Notes under the pieces: generated by a model
The model's input: only the letters and a program-made list of their open reading frames with translations
The model's database searches: none
What the model was told of the DNA's origin: nothing
Shown: positions 45,798 through 56,538 of the stretch, in pieces
Layout: every line of letters begins with the position of its first letter
How positions within the stretch are numbered: position 1 is the first letter of the stretch
From: Begonia masoniana
Lineage: Eukaryota > Streptophyta > Magnoliopsida > Cucurbitales > Begoniaceae
Direction: 5' to 3'
DNA length: 64,000 nt
Assembly (NCBI GenBank): GCA_022432975.1
Contig: CM039504.1
Coordinates: forward strand, 4,251,459-4,315,458
Position numbers and translations under genes: made by a program

Positions 45798-46004
45798 TTA
45801 ATCACTGTTTGTTTTGGGGTGGGTTCCATTGAAAGCGAGGAATGGAGCTCGGAAAATTGAGGCGAAGTAGCCGAAGATGGAATCCAGAATCATTTTCTTA
45901 ACAGACTTTCTCTTCGCCGGAATCAGACTTCCGACTTTAGCTTTGAAGCGCCGTTCTCCTTTCTCCATCGCCATTTTTCCTTCTGTGTTCACCTTCATCT
46001 CCAA
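45798..46004 (-). CDS. Tiny conserved basic protein, copy 3 (68 aa)
   Basis: Same protein as copy 2 with two substitutions (Ala9 to Gly; Arg to Gly in SIFGYFASI). The frame is open from MEMKVNTEGK to KTNSD. Between the TATA box and the ATG a single inserted base (ATCCTCTTCG, forward strand) changes only the leader. Function unknown. Confidence 0.6.
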   Translation of the reverse strand: MEMKVNTEGKMAMEKGERRFKAKVGSLIPAKRKSVKKMILDSIFGYFASIFRAPFLAFNGTHPKTNSD

Positions 46005-46060
46005 TCCTCTTCGTCTCTCTGAGACTCTCCTCTCTGCTCCTCGTTCTAGTGTTCCAACGA

Positions 46061-46068
46061 CTTATATA
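46061..46068 (-). promoter_or_regulatory. TATA box of tiny gene 3
   Basis: TATATAAG on the minus strand, 57 bp before the ATG at 46004, in the same context as in copies 2 and 4. Confidence 0.6.
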
Positions 46069-47306
46069 GCATTGATGTGGGGGTCGTGGACGACGCGCGT
46101 GAGGAAGTTTCTTGCGTTGCGGAACGGAACTCTCTGTTCCCCGGGTACGAGAGAGGATATTCATTCCCCTACAATTACGAAAATGCCATCATCATATAAT
46201 TTCATATGTTCGTCAAAATATCCCCAACTATATTTTGCTAAAATTTTGAATTTTCACTCTCACCAAAAAAATAAATAAAAAAATAATGCAGCCAACCGCT
46301 ATATTTAGGAGTCAATTAAATTGCAGAGGAAAAACAAAGTCATAATAATATCAAAATCTATTGGAATGGCAGTATCGTAATTAAAATCGAAAAAATGTCC
46401 ATGAGTGAAGAATAAGCAATCCGTCAAGTCCCGGCCGCTTGTTTATCCGGTTGGGTTGATAGTTTGGAAGGACAATTAAGGGCAAATCAGGGAAATCAAC
46501 GTCCCAACCACTGCAGAAAAGTCAATTCGTCTGTCGCACGGAGAGTATCCTCTGTAGTCGGTAGGTGCGTGAGGTTCTACTTCCTTCTTACGCATATTTG
46601 CATGCTTTATTTTTGAAATATAATAATTAAAATATTAACCACAATAATTAATGGGATCTTCTACTACAATAGTTTATGATGATTTTCCATGGTTTTGGAG
46701 TTGTTTCTCTAATCTCTCATCTCCATCTCATAGTTTAATGATTAAGTTTTTTCCTTGATTTTAATGTAAAAATTCAAACCATAATTAATTTAAACAAATT
46801 GGTTGGTCCGCCACCAGATGTGTCATGTGTGTGTGTTGGAGAAAAAGAGAATGTTATCTCTCATCGTCTGGGAGAAACCGCGTGAGAGAGAAAAATAGAC
46901 ATAAAGAGGAAAAGAAACAAGTCCTAGCCTAGGCGTGTCACTTTCTTAAGATGTTTTTTTTTTTCAAATGTCTAATATATATTATGGTTATTGAAATAAT
47001 TTTTGTGGATTTGGCTTCCATCAACAATTGGTTAGAGAAAATTATCATTTGGAGTTACAAATATTTTAATGAAAGATTAAAATTACAATTAATTAAAAAC
47101 ACATTCTACCATAAATGATTTAGGGTAGAAACTAGAAAATGCAAATCCCTAAAGAATCTAGGATGGTTTTTAAATACAATAAATGATAGGACCAAATGCA
47201 AATAATAGTAGATAAATCAACCCAGAATCCGTCAGGTGGAAACCGACTTTTTTCGGCCGGAATTTCGCCCTCTTGCTCATAGAAGACGCAATCCAAAGCT
47301 CTTCCT
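46069..47306. other. Unit spacer upstream of tiny gene 3 and before fragment X
   Basis: Matches 32569-33480 with extra sequence at 46600-46750 and 46960-47100 that unit 5 also has (62570-62710, 63250-63410). No gene is visible. Confidence 0.6.
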
Positions 47307-47592
47307 GTGCGATTTTTTTTTTTTTTTTTGCAGAACTGGTTTTTGTCACTAATCGGAAAAGACGATTTTTCTTTTTACTGGGAAAATCTGGTACACGAAT
47401 TGGGCGGACTTGAGCTTCAAAACTTTCGGAATTCATCGGCATGTTTCGGGAACGGGACGGTCAAAAAAGGAGGATGTAGTCATCAAGATGATTGAGATGT
47501 TGAAGAAGGGCGTAGATAAAATTACAAAGACGAGTTCTTTTCCATCATGGAAGGAGGAATTACAAACTAATGAAAGGGAAATTCTACTTTAA
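47307..47592 (+). pseudogene. Fragment X without transposon insertion (unit 4)
   Basis: After a polypyrimidine run ending TTTGCAG (an acceptor-like site at about 47332) a frame reads NWFLSLIGKDDFSFYWENLV and ELGGLELQNFRN, stopping at 47493. A second frame, 47410-47592, continues with VVIKMIEMLKKGVDKITK and SFPSWKEELQTNEREILL to a TAA. In unit 5 the last frame stays open further. This looks like one exon broken by a frameshift. The sequence also shows the original, uninterrupted site (AAAGACGAGTTCTTTTCC) of the Gypsy insertion. I do not recognise the protein. Confidence 0.5.
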
Positions 47593-47693
47593 TGGCAGGG
47601 TTTACTGTTTAGGATCGTTGTTCAATTCCCATAGAGGAAGACAGCCGTTGTAGTGGGAGTGCAGAAACAAAGAAGACATTGAAATTTTCTTAC

Positions 47694-48018
47694 CATGGAG
47701 TGAAATTGATGACAAACTACTCCAGCGTCTCTTCTTCTCCCTCTCGTGACCTTGGAAATCAAGGCCATGGCGGACTGCCGATGTCGCCGGAGCTTTCGGG
47801 AACATGCACTTACAACGTGATCCTGCAAAAAGAAAATTAATGAACAAGGAAAGATATGTTTCCAAATAAAGATATCAAACATAGAAATCGCAAAGAAAGA
47901 AATACCTATTCTGGCAAGTCGATTTACCCATTTGGGTATAAACTATCTTCAGACGAGAACAATTAATCAATCTATCACTCAATGATTCAAATCGTATGAA
48001 ATCGCCATTTTCATCCAT
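47694..48018 (-). pseudogene. Minus-strand gene fragment with an ATG exon, unit 4 only
   Basis: Exon 48018-47906 encodes a start MDENGDFIRFESLSDRLIN followed by SRLKIVYTQMGKSTCQNR, and ends at a GT donor (GTATTTC). An acceptor TTTTTGCAG precedes 47822, after which GATCACGTT and a strong donor GTAAGTGC follow, so the second exon may be only 9 bp. This segment takes the place where the other units carry the PLAA exons; flanks match at 47721 and 48038. I cannot name the gene. Confidence 0.45.
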
Positions 48019-48037
48019 GGCACAAATGGAAGCAACG

Positions 48038-49525
48038 TTGAATTATATGAAATTTGACCAAAAAATAACAATTGAGATGGAATATTTCTTTAACCCAAAG
48101 CCAACGAGAGGCTTGAAGTATGATGTATTGAAAAAAAATTACATTTAAGTAAAATTTTAAATGATCTGGACCTCAAAATAAGAAATCCCACTGAGGGGCA
48201 GTGACCTTCCGTTCTCGATAAAAAAAACATAATAAATGATATTGAATTTTTTTGAAATTTTTATTATATGTTTAACATATCATTATAAGATAATCTAGAA
48301 GATTTTGTGATTTTTTAACACTTATATTACTTATTATAATTTTTTACGTTTATTTTATAAAATATTGTTTAAAAAATTATAATTAATCTTACAAGTGTTG
48401 AAAAATTTTGAAACTATTTACTTTATCTTCTATGATATATTGAACGTGTTGTAAAAATTTAAAAAAAAATTGATATTGTTTAGTATGTGTTCAAGAAAAT
48501 TTAATTACCCTCAATTAAATTTTAAAAAATTGATAGTGACTTATTATAATTTTTTTCTTGCAGCAACATTAACATTTAAGGATGGTTTGTACTTAAATTT
48601 GTGTTCTTATCTATCATATGTGTCAACACAACATCTTTTCACCTTGTTTGAAAATGCATGAGAACCAAATAAATTTTCTTTTTTTTTTACTTATAGCAAC
48701 TCAATAACATAATTTGACAACAGAATAATCTAATCTGATTTGATACTTTGTTTTACGCTAAAATTTCAACTTGTTGGAAGATTAAAGTTTTGATTATTTC
48801 TCCATAAATTGACCATGTTATCCTCGCATAAATATTTCGTAAAAAAAATAAGAATGGGAAACTAAATTGAGGTGTAATGTGATTTTCAATTTCCAGTACG
48901 TAAATTCTCATGAAAGCACTTAGCACAGACCTTCTTATGAATTTTCAATTCATAGAAACAATCAATAGAGAAATCATTGTAAAAAAAAAAAAAAAAAATT
49001 GACGGTGACATTAGATAGTATAATAATACAAGTGTAAAAGACTAAGTGTGTCCAATAAATAATAACCACTTATGATATGAGTATCATAAATAAAACTAAA
49101 AAGATAAGAAACTAAATTAAGTAGTACAAGTCCTCACCAAATTAGTACAGGAACAAAAAATTAATTTCACGACTCGTCCCAAATAACATTGTTAGGTTTC
49201 AGATTGTGACTTTAGCTCCCCAAGTTTGCTAGATTCTCACCTTTTTATTTCTCTAACTTCCAAATTTGACACTTTTGTAAAGCTAATTCAGACTTCTTTT
49301 GTTCACTATCGCTCCGCTGCTACTATAAAATCCTAACATCGAACAGTGAAAAAGAGATATTTTTGAAGATGACATAGCAATCAAGAGAGAGAGAATAAGA
49401 AAAGACTATAAAAAAACAGGTTAAGCAAAAGTTTTAAATACAACACCAACCATTGAAACAAATCGACGTATAAATTCAGACTCACGTTGGCCCAGCATGA
49501 CCAAAAGCAAACGATAAGTCAATCT
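48038..49525. other. AT-rich unit spacer
   Basis: Matches 24600-25014 joined to 30097-30980. There is no gene. Short A and T runs are common, and AACATCGAACAGTGAAAAAG (49336) is shared with 30796. Confidence 0.65.
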
Positions 49526-49677
49526 TATTAGTTATATTATATTTATTAGTACTTAAGGATATTTTAATCTATTTACTTTTTAATGTAAATTTAAACTATA
49601 TAAACTCTTTATGTGTATTCTGATTAGTTTAATAGTTTCATAAGAAACCCTATTATCTTTTTTTCTCTATGCTATCA
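49526..49677 (+). repeat. 5' LTR of the Copia element
   Basis: Starts TATTAGTTATATTATATT, ends ATGCTATCA; TATATAAACTC at about 49602 is a likely TATA box. Confidence 0.9.
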
Positions 49678-49689
49678 TGGTATCAGAGC
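49678..49689 (+). other. Primer-binding site of the Copia element
   Basis: TGGTATCAGAGC directly follows the LTR, matching plant initiator tRNA-Met. Confidence 0.9.
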
Positions 49690-50118
49690 TTTCATTCATG
49701 GATTCTTTTTACTTGATTGAAGAAGTTATAATCCAATCCACAGCTTTCGTGGATCGAACTTGTGATGACCCGAATATACACGTATGGGTACGATGGCTGC
49801 ACAAACCGGAACCCGGATGGCGGTACGTCCGCGCGAGTGAACCGGAAGGTGACGGGTCGTAAAACGGGGGGTCGTCACACTCCCACATCGCTCCTGGGGG
49901 GGTAATTGTGATGACCTGAATATGCACGTATGGGTACGATGGCTGCACAAACCGGAACCCGGATGGCGGTACGTCCGCGCGAGTGAACCGGAAGGTGACG
50001 GGTCGTAAAAAGGGGGGTCGTCACAATCCCACATCGCTTGGGGAAGTATGTGGAAATGAAACATATGTAAAGAGACCTTCCCAACATAGCAAGACGCGTT
50101 TTGGAGCACAATTGACAA

Positions 50119-50200
50119 CGGATCCCATAAGAACTCCGAAGTTAAAAGTGCTTCGGCGAGAGCAATTCCAGGTTGGGTGACCTTCTGGGAAGTTCTCGCC
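50119..50200 (+). ncRNA. 5S rRNA-like segment in Cassandra LTR (first)
   Basis: The sequence reads GGATCCCATAAGAACTCCGA, GTTAAAAGTGCTTCGGCGAG, then GGTTGGGTGACCTTCTGGGA and AGTTCTCG. This follows the 3' two thirds of plant 5S rRNA, including the regions of the internal Pol III control (A box, intermediate element, C box), with several base changes. It is not a functional 5S gene: the 5' part differs. Confidence 0.88.
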
Positions 50201-50765
50201 AAACAAAGCCGTGAGGGGAGGATATTGGGTTACGGCCCAATCCCGAGAGCGGACAATATCTTGCTGGGAAAATGAGTCGTTACAAATGGTATCAGAGCCT
50301 GTACCCAACCGGAAATGTGACAAACGAGGACGTTGGGCCCCTGGGGGGGTAATTGTGATGACCTGAATATGCACGTATGGGTACGATGGCTGAGTTCTCC
50401 CACAGCTGAGGGGAGGATCTTGGTTTACGGGCCCAATCCCGAGAGCGGACGAATACTTGCTGGGAAAATGAGTCGTGTCACAATGGTAGGTCAGAGGCCT
50501 GTACCCAACCGGAAATGTGACAAACGAGGACGTTGGGCCCCTTGGGGGGTAATTGTGATGACCTGAATATGCACGTATGGGTACGATGGCTGCACGAACC
50601 GGAATCCGGATGGCGGTACATCCGCGCGGGTGAACTAGAAGGTGACGGGTCGTAAAAAGGGGGGTCGTCACAATCCCACATCGCTTGGGGAAATATGTGG
50701 AAATGAAACATATGTAAAGAGACCATCCCAACATAGCAAGACGCATTTTGGGGCACAATTGACAA

Positions 50766-50847
50766 CGGATCCCATAAGAACTCCGAAGTTAAAAGTGCTT
50801 CGGCGAGAGCAATTCCAGGTTGGGTGACCTTCTGGGAAGTTCTCGCC
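50766..50847 (+). ncRNA. 5S rRNA-like segment in Cassandra LTR (last)
   Basis: Same segment as at 50119-50200, apparently identical over the 5S-like part. The surrounding LTR differs at a handful of positions. Confidence 0.88.
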
Positions 50848-51113
50848 AAACAAAGCCGTGTGGGGAGGATATTGGGCTACGGTCCAATCCCTAGAGGGGA
50901 AAATATCTTGTTGGGAAAAGGGGTCGTTACAGAACTCCGCGGTGAGTTCGCTGGGGGGTACGGGGGGCAAGAGCCTCCATTCGATTTTTTTTTCTGGTAA
51001 TTTCTGTCGATTTTGAGATTTTCGACTCTGTTGATTTGGTTATTTGGGGATTTCGAATTCTGTTGATTTGAGGATTTCGGATTTGGGGATTTTGTCTCTG
51101 TGTCTCTTTTATT

Positions 51114-51903
51114 ATGGCTAGTCGTAAGGATGATTCCCTTCAGTCAATTAGTATTCAATTGGATGGTAAAAACTACATGTATTGGAGCTATGTTATGAAG
51201 AATTTTTTTTGTGAAAAATCTATGTGGAGCTATGTTACAGGTGTGCGGGTTAAACCTACAGATGACACAAACGATTTTGCGACCGTGGTCGACAATTGGG
51301 AGGCTGATAATTCGAAAATTATTACGTGAATTAACAAGTTGGCTAAATATGAGACAGCTAAAGAGGTCTGGGATCATCTGGCTAGATTGTATACGCAGTC
51401 TAATTTCGCCAAACAGTATCAATTGGAGTCAGATATTCGCGCACTTCAGCAGAATGATATGAGTATCCAAGAGTTTTATTCTGCCATGACTAGTCTCTGG
51501 GATCAGTTGGCTCTCACTGAGTCTGCAGAGCTACGAGCATTTGAACCGTATATTTCTCATAGAGAAGCACAACGTCTGGTACAATTTTTGATGGCCCATT
51601 CGAAATGATTTCGAGGGATTGCGTGGGACAATTCTACATCGTTCTCCTCTTTCGTCTGTTGATTCAGTGGTTAATGAACTATTAGCAGAGGAGATTCGGC
51701 TTAAGTCTAAGGTAGATAAGGTGTCTATCACACTTACGACTCCATCCGTCTTTGCTGCTCCTCAACAGTCTCCGCCTAGCAACCAAAACAGACCAGCTGC
51801 TAAGGTCTCTCTGGATGAATGTGCTTTCTGCAAGAGAAAAGGTCATTGGAAGGCTCAGTGTCCCAAATTGCTGAGTAAAGGCAAACAACAACAGCAACAA
51901 TGA
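51114..51903 (+). pseudogene. Copia gag with zinc knuckle (broken)
   Basis: Starts MASRKDDSLQSISIQLDGKN with the Copia N-terminal motif NYMYWSYVMKNF. TGA at 51327 interrupts where a Trp is usual (before INKLAKYETAKEVWDHL). A frameshift near 51600 leads to 51619-51903 with the knuckle CAFCKRKGHWKAQC (C-x2-C-x4-H-x4-C). Gln-rich tail. Confidence 0.9.
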
Positions 51904-52041
51904 CCACCGCAACAATGCTCGCCGCAGACTGCTCCATGGCCGTATCGCCCACCTCAGTCCAACAATGCAGTTGTTGCCCCGTCTTTGGATCAATATATGT
52001 TTGAGTAGTTTCAGAAGTTCCTTACTTCACAGCCTCATGCC

Positions 52042-53743
52042 ATGTCAGCCTCCTCTCCTAAAAGTTTGTCTTTGTCTGCTAATTCAAGTAAATCGTCTCC
52101 CTTATGGATTTTAGATTCAGGTGCTTCTTATCATATGTCTCCTGATATTGATTCTTTTACGTCTGTTACTCCTGCTCTCTCTTTGTTTGTCATGACCGCC
52201 AATGGTATTTCAATGCCATTGGTAGGAATTGGCTATGTTCACACATCTCGTTTATCTCTATCAGATGTATACCATATTCCTAGTCTAACATTAAATCTTG
52301 CATCTGTTGGTCAATTGTGTGATTCTGGTCTCTCGGTTCTTTTTACTTCTACCACTTGTTGTGTTCAAGACCCGCAATCTTAGAAGGTGATTGGGACAGG
52401 CCGTAGAGAAGGGGGACTCTATGTTTTAGATGAGCTCAAAGTATCAGATGTTGATGCCTCTAGTGTGGATTTGTCGTCTTTTCGTTTGAGTCGTTCGTCT
52501 TCTGATTTTTATCTTTGGCACTCTCGTTTGGGTCATGTTTCTGCGTCTCGTTTAAAGTTTTTGTTGTCTACAGAAGTTTAGGTCATTTAGCCAGTCATGA
52601 TATTTCTGATTGTCGTGGTTGCAAACTGGCTAAATTTTCAGACTTGCCTTTTTATAAAAGTATTTCTTTTTCCATTGCGCCATTTGATCTTGTGCATTCT
52701 GATGTGTGGAGACCCTCTCCTGTATCCACCAAAGGGGGTTCCAGATATTATGTTTCGTTCATTGATGATTTCACTCGTTATACTTGGGTTTATCTTATGA
52801 AACACAGGTCTGATTTCCTTACCATATTCAGTAACTTTAAAGCTCTTATGAAAACCCAACACTCCTCTGTCATTAAACGTTTTTGGTGTGATTTGGGGGG
52901 TGAATACACTTCTAACAATTTTTCTCAGTTACTTGCTTCTGATGGGACTATCCACCAAACCTCGTGTACAGACACTCCTCAACAAAATGGTGTTGCTGAA
53001 AGGAAACATCGTCATCTTGTTGAAACAGATCGTTCGTTCTTGTTGTCAGCCGAGGTTCCTAGTGAGTTTTGGGGGGAGGCAGTACTTACAGCTGCACATG
53101 TGATCAACAGAATTCCAATATCTCATAATTTAGATTTGTCCCCTTTTGAAAAGTTATATGGTCATTCACCTGATTATTCCTTGTTGCGCGTCTTTGGTTG
53201 TATTTGCTTTGTTCTCAACCACATGTTGAGCGTAATAAGTTGTCTCCTCAGTCCGCCTTATGTGTCTTGGGTTATGGTGTTGGTCAAAAGGGATATTGTT
53301 GTTTTGATCCAGTTAGTCAAAAACTGTATGTCTCGCGTCATGTTGTGTTTTTAGAGCATATTCCCTTCTTTTCTGTTCCTACTAGTTCTCATCACATGAC
53401 ACAGTCAGATTTAGTTCGTATTGATCCTTTCGATACCGACCCCGACCCCGACGAAGTTCTATCTGATACTTTGGTTCACGAGGCATCCACCTCCCATGCC
53501 CCTGCTCCAACGACCACCCAATTGTCGGATGAGATTGCGGACGATCCTCCTCTGCGACAGTCTACTCGTACTCGTAAGTCTACTAAACTTCCTGATTTTG
53601 AGTACTCTTCTTATTCTACTTCCTTTGTTGCCGCTGTTCATCGTCTTTCTGAGCCTTTGTCCTATAGAGAGGCAGTTTGTGATCCCCTTTGGCAGACTGC
53701 TATGGCTGAGGAACTTACTGCTCTACACCAGACTCATACATGA
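52042..53743 (+). pseudogene. Copia protease and integrase (broken)
   Basis: Protease 52042-52383 has WILDSGASYHMSPD. The pre-integrase zinc region follows, FYLWHSRLGHVSASRL and DCRGCKLAKF, split by a frameshift at about 52575. The integrase core (52515-53354) has DLVHSDVWRPSP, CDLGGEYTSNNF and TPQQNGVAERKHRHLVE for the D,D,E residues. A further frameshift near 53215 leads to 53198-53743, which ends WQTAMAEELTALHQTHT then TGA at a Trp position. Confidence 0.9.
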
Positions 53744-55181
53744 GATTTGGTTTCGCTACCGTTCGGAAAACATACCATTGGTTCTCATTGGGTCTACAAG
53801 ATTAAAACCGAATCCGATGGATCTATTGAACGATACAAGGCCTGACTTGTTGCTAAAAGCTATTCCCAGGAGTATGACATGGATTATGAAGAAACTTTTG
53901 TTCCTGTTGCAAAAATGACGACTGTTCGTATTTGGATTGCAGTTGCTTCTGTTTGTCGATGGAGAATATCTCAGATGGATGTCAAGAATGTCTTCTTGAA
54001 TGGCGATCTTCATGAAGAAGTTTATATAACGCCTCCTCCCGGTGTAGCTCATCAGCCTGGTGAAGTTTGCAAGCTTCGCAAAGCTCTTTATGGTTTCAAA
54101 CAAGCACCACGTGCCTGGTTTGAGAAGTTTTCCATAGTGATCACTTCGTTTGGCTTTCTTCCTAGTCACCATGATTCGGCGTTATTTGTCAAGCGTACAA
54201 CGGCAAGTCGTATTCTATTATCCTTGTATGTTGATGACATGATAATTACTGGTGATGATTATGATGGTATTGAGTCTTTGAAGTCTGAGTTGGCACGTTG
54301 CTTCGCTATGAAAGACTTGGGTATACTACGTTATTTTTTGGGAACTGAGGTTACTTATTCCCCAAAAGGCTATCTCTTATCTCAATTAAAGTATATAGCT
54401 AATTTGTTTGAGCGTGCTCAACTCCCTGACAACATGACTGTTGATACTCCCCTTGAGACTAATGCTAGATACTCTCCGTCGGATGGCACTTCTTTGACAT
54501 ATTCCAGTCTCTATCGTACCATTGTAGGCAGTTTGGTTTATCTTACTGTGACTCGCCCCGACATTGCGCATGTTGTTCATGTGGTTAGTCAGTTTGTCAC
54601 TGCTCCTACTATAGTTCATTGGGCTGCCGTTCTTCGTATTCTCAGGTACCTTCGGGGCACTCAGTTTCATAGTCTCTTGTTCCCTTCTACGTCTTCGTTA
54701 GAGCTGCGTGCTTATTCTGATGCGGATTGAACTGGTGATCCTACGGATCGCAAATCAACCACTGGATTTTGTATTTTCCTCGGTGACTCGGTTATTTCGT
54801 GGAAGAGCAAGAAACAAGATGTTATTTCTCGCTCTTCTACAGAAGCAGAGTATCGTGCCATGGCCTCGACTACCTGTGAAATCGTTTGGTTACGCCGGTT
54901 GCTTGCTGATATGGGTATTTCTCTTTGTCACCCTACTCCGTTACATTGTGATAATCAGAGTGCTATTCAGATTGCACGGAATCCAGTTTTTCATGAGCGA
55001 ACCAAACATATCGAGATTGATTGTCATGTCACTCGCCACCACCTACAGATCGGCATTATCACATTGTCATTCGTTTTTTTCTCATCTGCAAATTGCTGAT
55101 ATGTTTACAAAAGCACTCTCGGCTTCGCGCTTTCGTTCCTTATCTGACAAACTCTCATTGCTTATCACTGTAACATCGTGA
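53744..55181 (+). pseudogene. Copia reverse transcriptase and RNase H (broken)
   Basis: RT (RVT_2 type) resumes after the TGA with LVSLPFGKHTIGSHWVYKIK. A further TGA precedes LVAKSYSQEYDMDYEETF. 53879-54730 is open with ISQMDVKNVFLNGDLHEEVY, KLRKALYGFKQAPRAWFEK, YVDD at 54227-54238 and LRAYSDAD, then TGA at the Trp of the DADW motif. RNase H continues with RKSTTGFCIFLGDSVISWKS, SRSSTEAEYRAMA and HCDNQSAIQIARNPVFHERT, ending with ADMFTKALSASRFRSLSDKL. Confidence 0.92.
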
Positions 55182-55194
55182 GTTTGAGGAGGAA

Positions 55195-55346
55195 TATTAG
55201 TTATATTATATTTATTAGTACCTAAGGATATTTTAGTCTATTTATTTTTCATTGTAAACCTAAACTGTATAAACTCTTTATGTGTATTCTGATTAGTTTA
55301 ATAGTTTAATAAGAAACCCTATTCTTTTTTTCTCTCTATGTTATCA
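55195..55346 (+). repeat. 3' LTR of the Copia element
   Basis: 152 bp, same length as the 5' LTR, ending ATGTTATCA. Confidence 0.9.
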
Positions 55347-55351
55347 AATCT

Positions 55352-56271
55352 AAACTTCTTATAAAAAATTAATAAACCACTTATAAGTTTTGAGAATGAA
55401 AAATCCAAATAAAATTAGTGAGGTGCGTATTTGTCAAACGACATCGACAATCTCAACACCGTATATGACAAACGTAGAAATTGGAAGCCTACCATTGTTT
55501 TTATATGTCAATGACTTTGCGTTCTTCAGTTTATCGTGAGAGAATTTTTCATCTTCTTTCTACATTTCTTCTTTCAACACAACAATTTCTCTAAAAAAAA
55601 AAATTACCAATAAATTTGTAGGTGTTTTATATTCAGGGAATTGTCGGAGTTTTTACAGGGTTAAAACAACATGTTTCTTCTCTCCTTTGTTTCGCATATG
55701 ATTTTGTACCTAAAACGATTCAAAAAGTAACTTGAGCCCAAAATAAAGACTCATACGAGGAAAGGAACGAAACATCGTGACATACACGAGGATATACATT
55801 ATATATGATAATATCCTACGACAATAAATATCACTGTCAAGAGTGGGACGTGGGTGAAGAAGTGGATGGTGTTTCATGGAAGGGGATGATATGAATTTGA
55901 TAGCATCAGAAACGTTGAGGCCACGTAAAAATACATGATTCACGCCTTCACGGCGTTCTTTCAAATCTACCAGAAGAAATTTTAAAAACAAGGAGAAACG
56001 ATGGAGCTCCAGTGGTATTCCCTCCCATGGAGTGCAGAATATCAGAAACTTGGAAGAAAAATATTTCAAACACGCATATAAACTCCATTAAAAGGCAAAC
56101 AGATACATTAAGTTTACAGTCGAACGGGCAGAAGAAAAGAGAGCAAAAGGATGCTCCCCCTTGTTCGAACGCTGTTTCATAACTTCACACGCATAAAAAG
56201 AAAAGCAATAAAGAGGATATTATCTTCTGCAAAACGAAGAGGTACGGAGTAATCTTCGAGCAGTGGCTTGT
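55352..56271. other. Unit spacer, 3' side of tiny gene 4
   Basis: 55352-55735 is the unit-4 sequence in the place where unit 2 carries the ERF gene; it has no coding signal. From 55735 it matches 31770-32298. No gene is visible. Confidence 0.6.
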
Positions 56272-56478
56272 TTAATCACTCTTTGTTTTGGGGTGGGTTC
56301 CATTGAAAGCGAGGCTTGGAGCTCGGAAAATTGAGGCGAAGTAGCCGAAGATGGAATCCAGAATCATTTTCTTAACAGACTTTCTCTTCGCCGGAATCAG
56401 AGTTCCGACTTTAGCTTTGAAGCGCCGTTCTCGTTTCTCCATCGCCATTTTTCCTTCTGCGTTCACCTTCATCTCCAA
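56272..56478 (-). CDS. Tiny conserved basic protein, copy 4 (68 aa)
   Basis: MEMKVNAEGKMAMEKRERRF then KAKVGTLIPAKRKSVKKM, with hydrophobic end FASIFRAPSLAFNG and KTKSD. It differs from copies 2 and 3 by about six or seven residues, all by substitution with no indel or stop. A TATA box is present upstream. Confidence 0.6.
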   Translation of the reverse strand: MEMKVNAEGKMAMEKRERRFKAKVGTLIPAKRKSVKKMILDSIFGYFASIFRAPSLAFNGTHPKTKSD

Positions 56479-56530
56479 TCCCTTCGTCTCTCTGAGACTC
56501 TCCTCTCTGCTCGTTCTAGTGTTTCAACGA

Positions 56531-56538
56531 CTTATATA
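56531..56538 (-). promoter_or_regulatory. TATA box of tiny gene 4
   Basis: TATATAAG on the minus strand, 53 bp before the ATG at 56478. Confidence 0.6.

Larger units (their letters stand above)
49761..50931 (+). mobile_element. Cassandra-type TRIM array with 5S-rRNA-like LTRs
   Basis: The insert is flanked by perfect GAACT copies (49756-49760, 50932-50936). LTRs start TGTGATGACC and end GTCGTTACA. Layout: truncated LTR from 49761; full LTR 49907-50284 (378 bp); internal 50285-50353 with primer site TGGTATCAGAGC at 50287 and a G-rich tract; LTR 50354-50482 lacking its middle; a second internal part 50483-50553; full LTR 50554-50931 (378 bp). It codes for nothing. Cassandra elements are known plant TRIMs whose LTRs carry a 5S rRNA-derived segment; both full LTRs here have it. 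The extra LTRs indicate unequal recombination. Confidence 0.92.
49526..55346 (+). mobile_element. Ty1/Copia element, full length, with a nested Cassandra array
   Basis: Two 152-bp LTRs (49526-49677, 55195-55346) are flanked by perfect AATCT copies (49521-49525, 55347-55351); unit 2 has the empty site near 30978. The primer site TGGTATCAGAGC starts at 49678. Coding order is gag, zinc knuckle, protease, integrase, RT, RNase H, diagnostic of Copia. The purine tract is GAGGAGGAA at 55186. The LTRs begin TATTAG, not the usual TG, and differ from each other at about a dozen positions by eye. Several stops and frameshifts make it inactive. Confidence 0.95.

Noticed and set aside
49709..50970. Overlapping minus-strand frames up to 245 aa with repeated peptide blocks
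   Set aside because: They are antisense of the repeated Cassandra LTRs; repeated peptide blocks mirror the DNA repeats.
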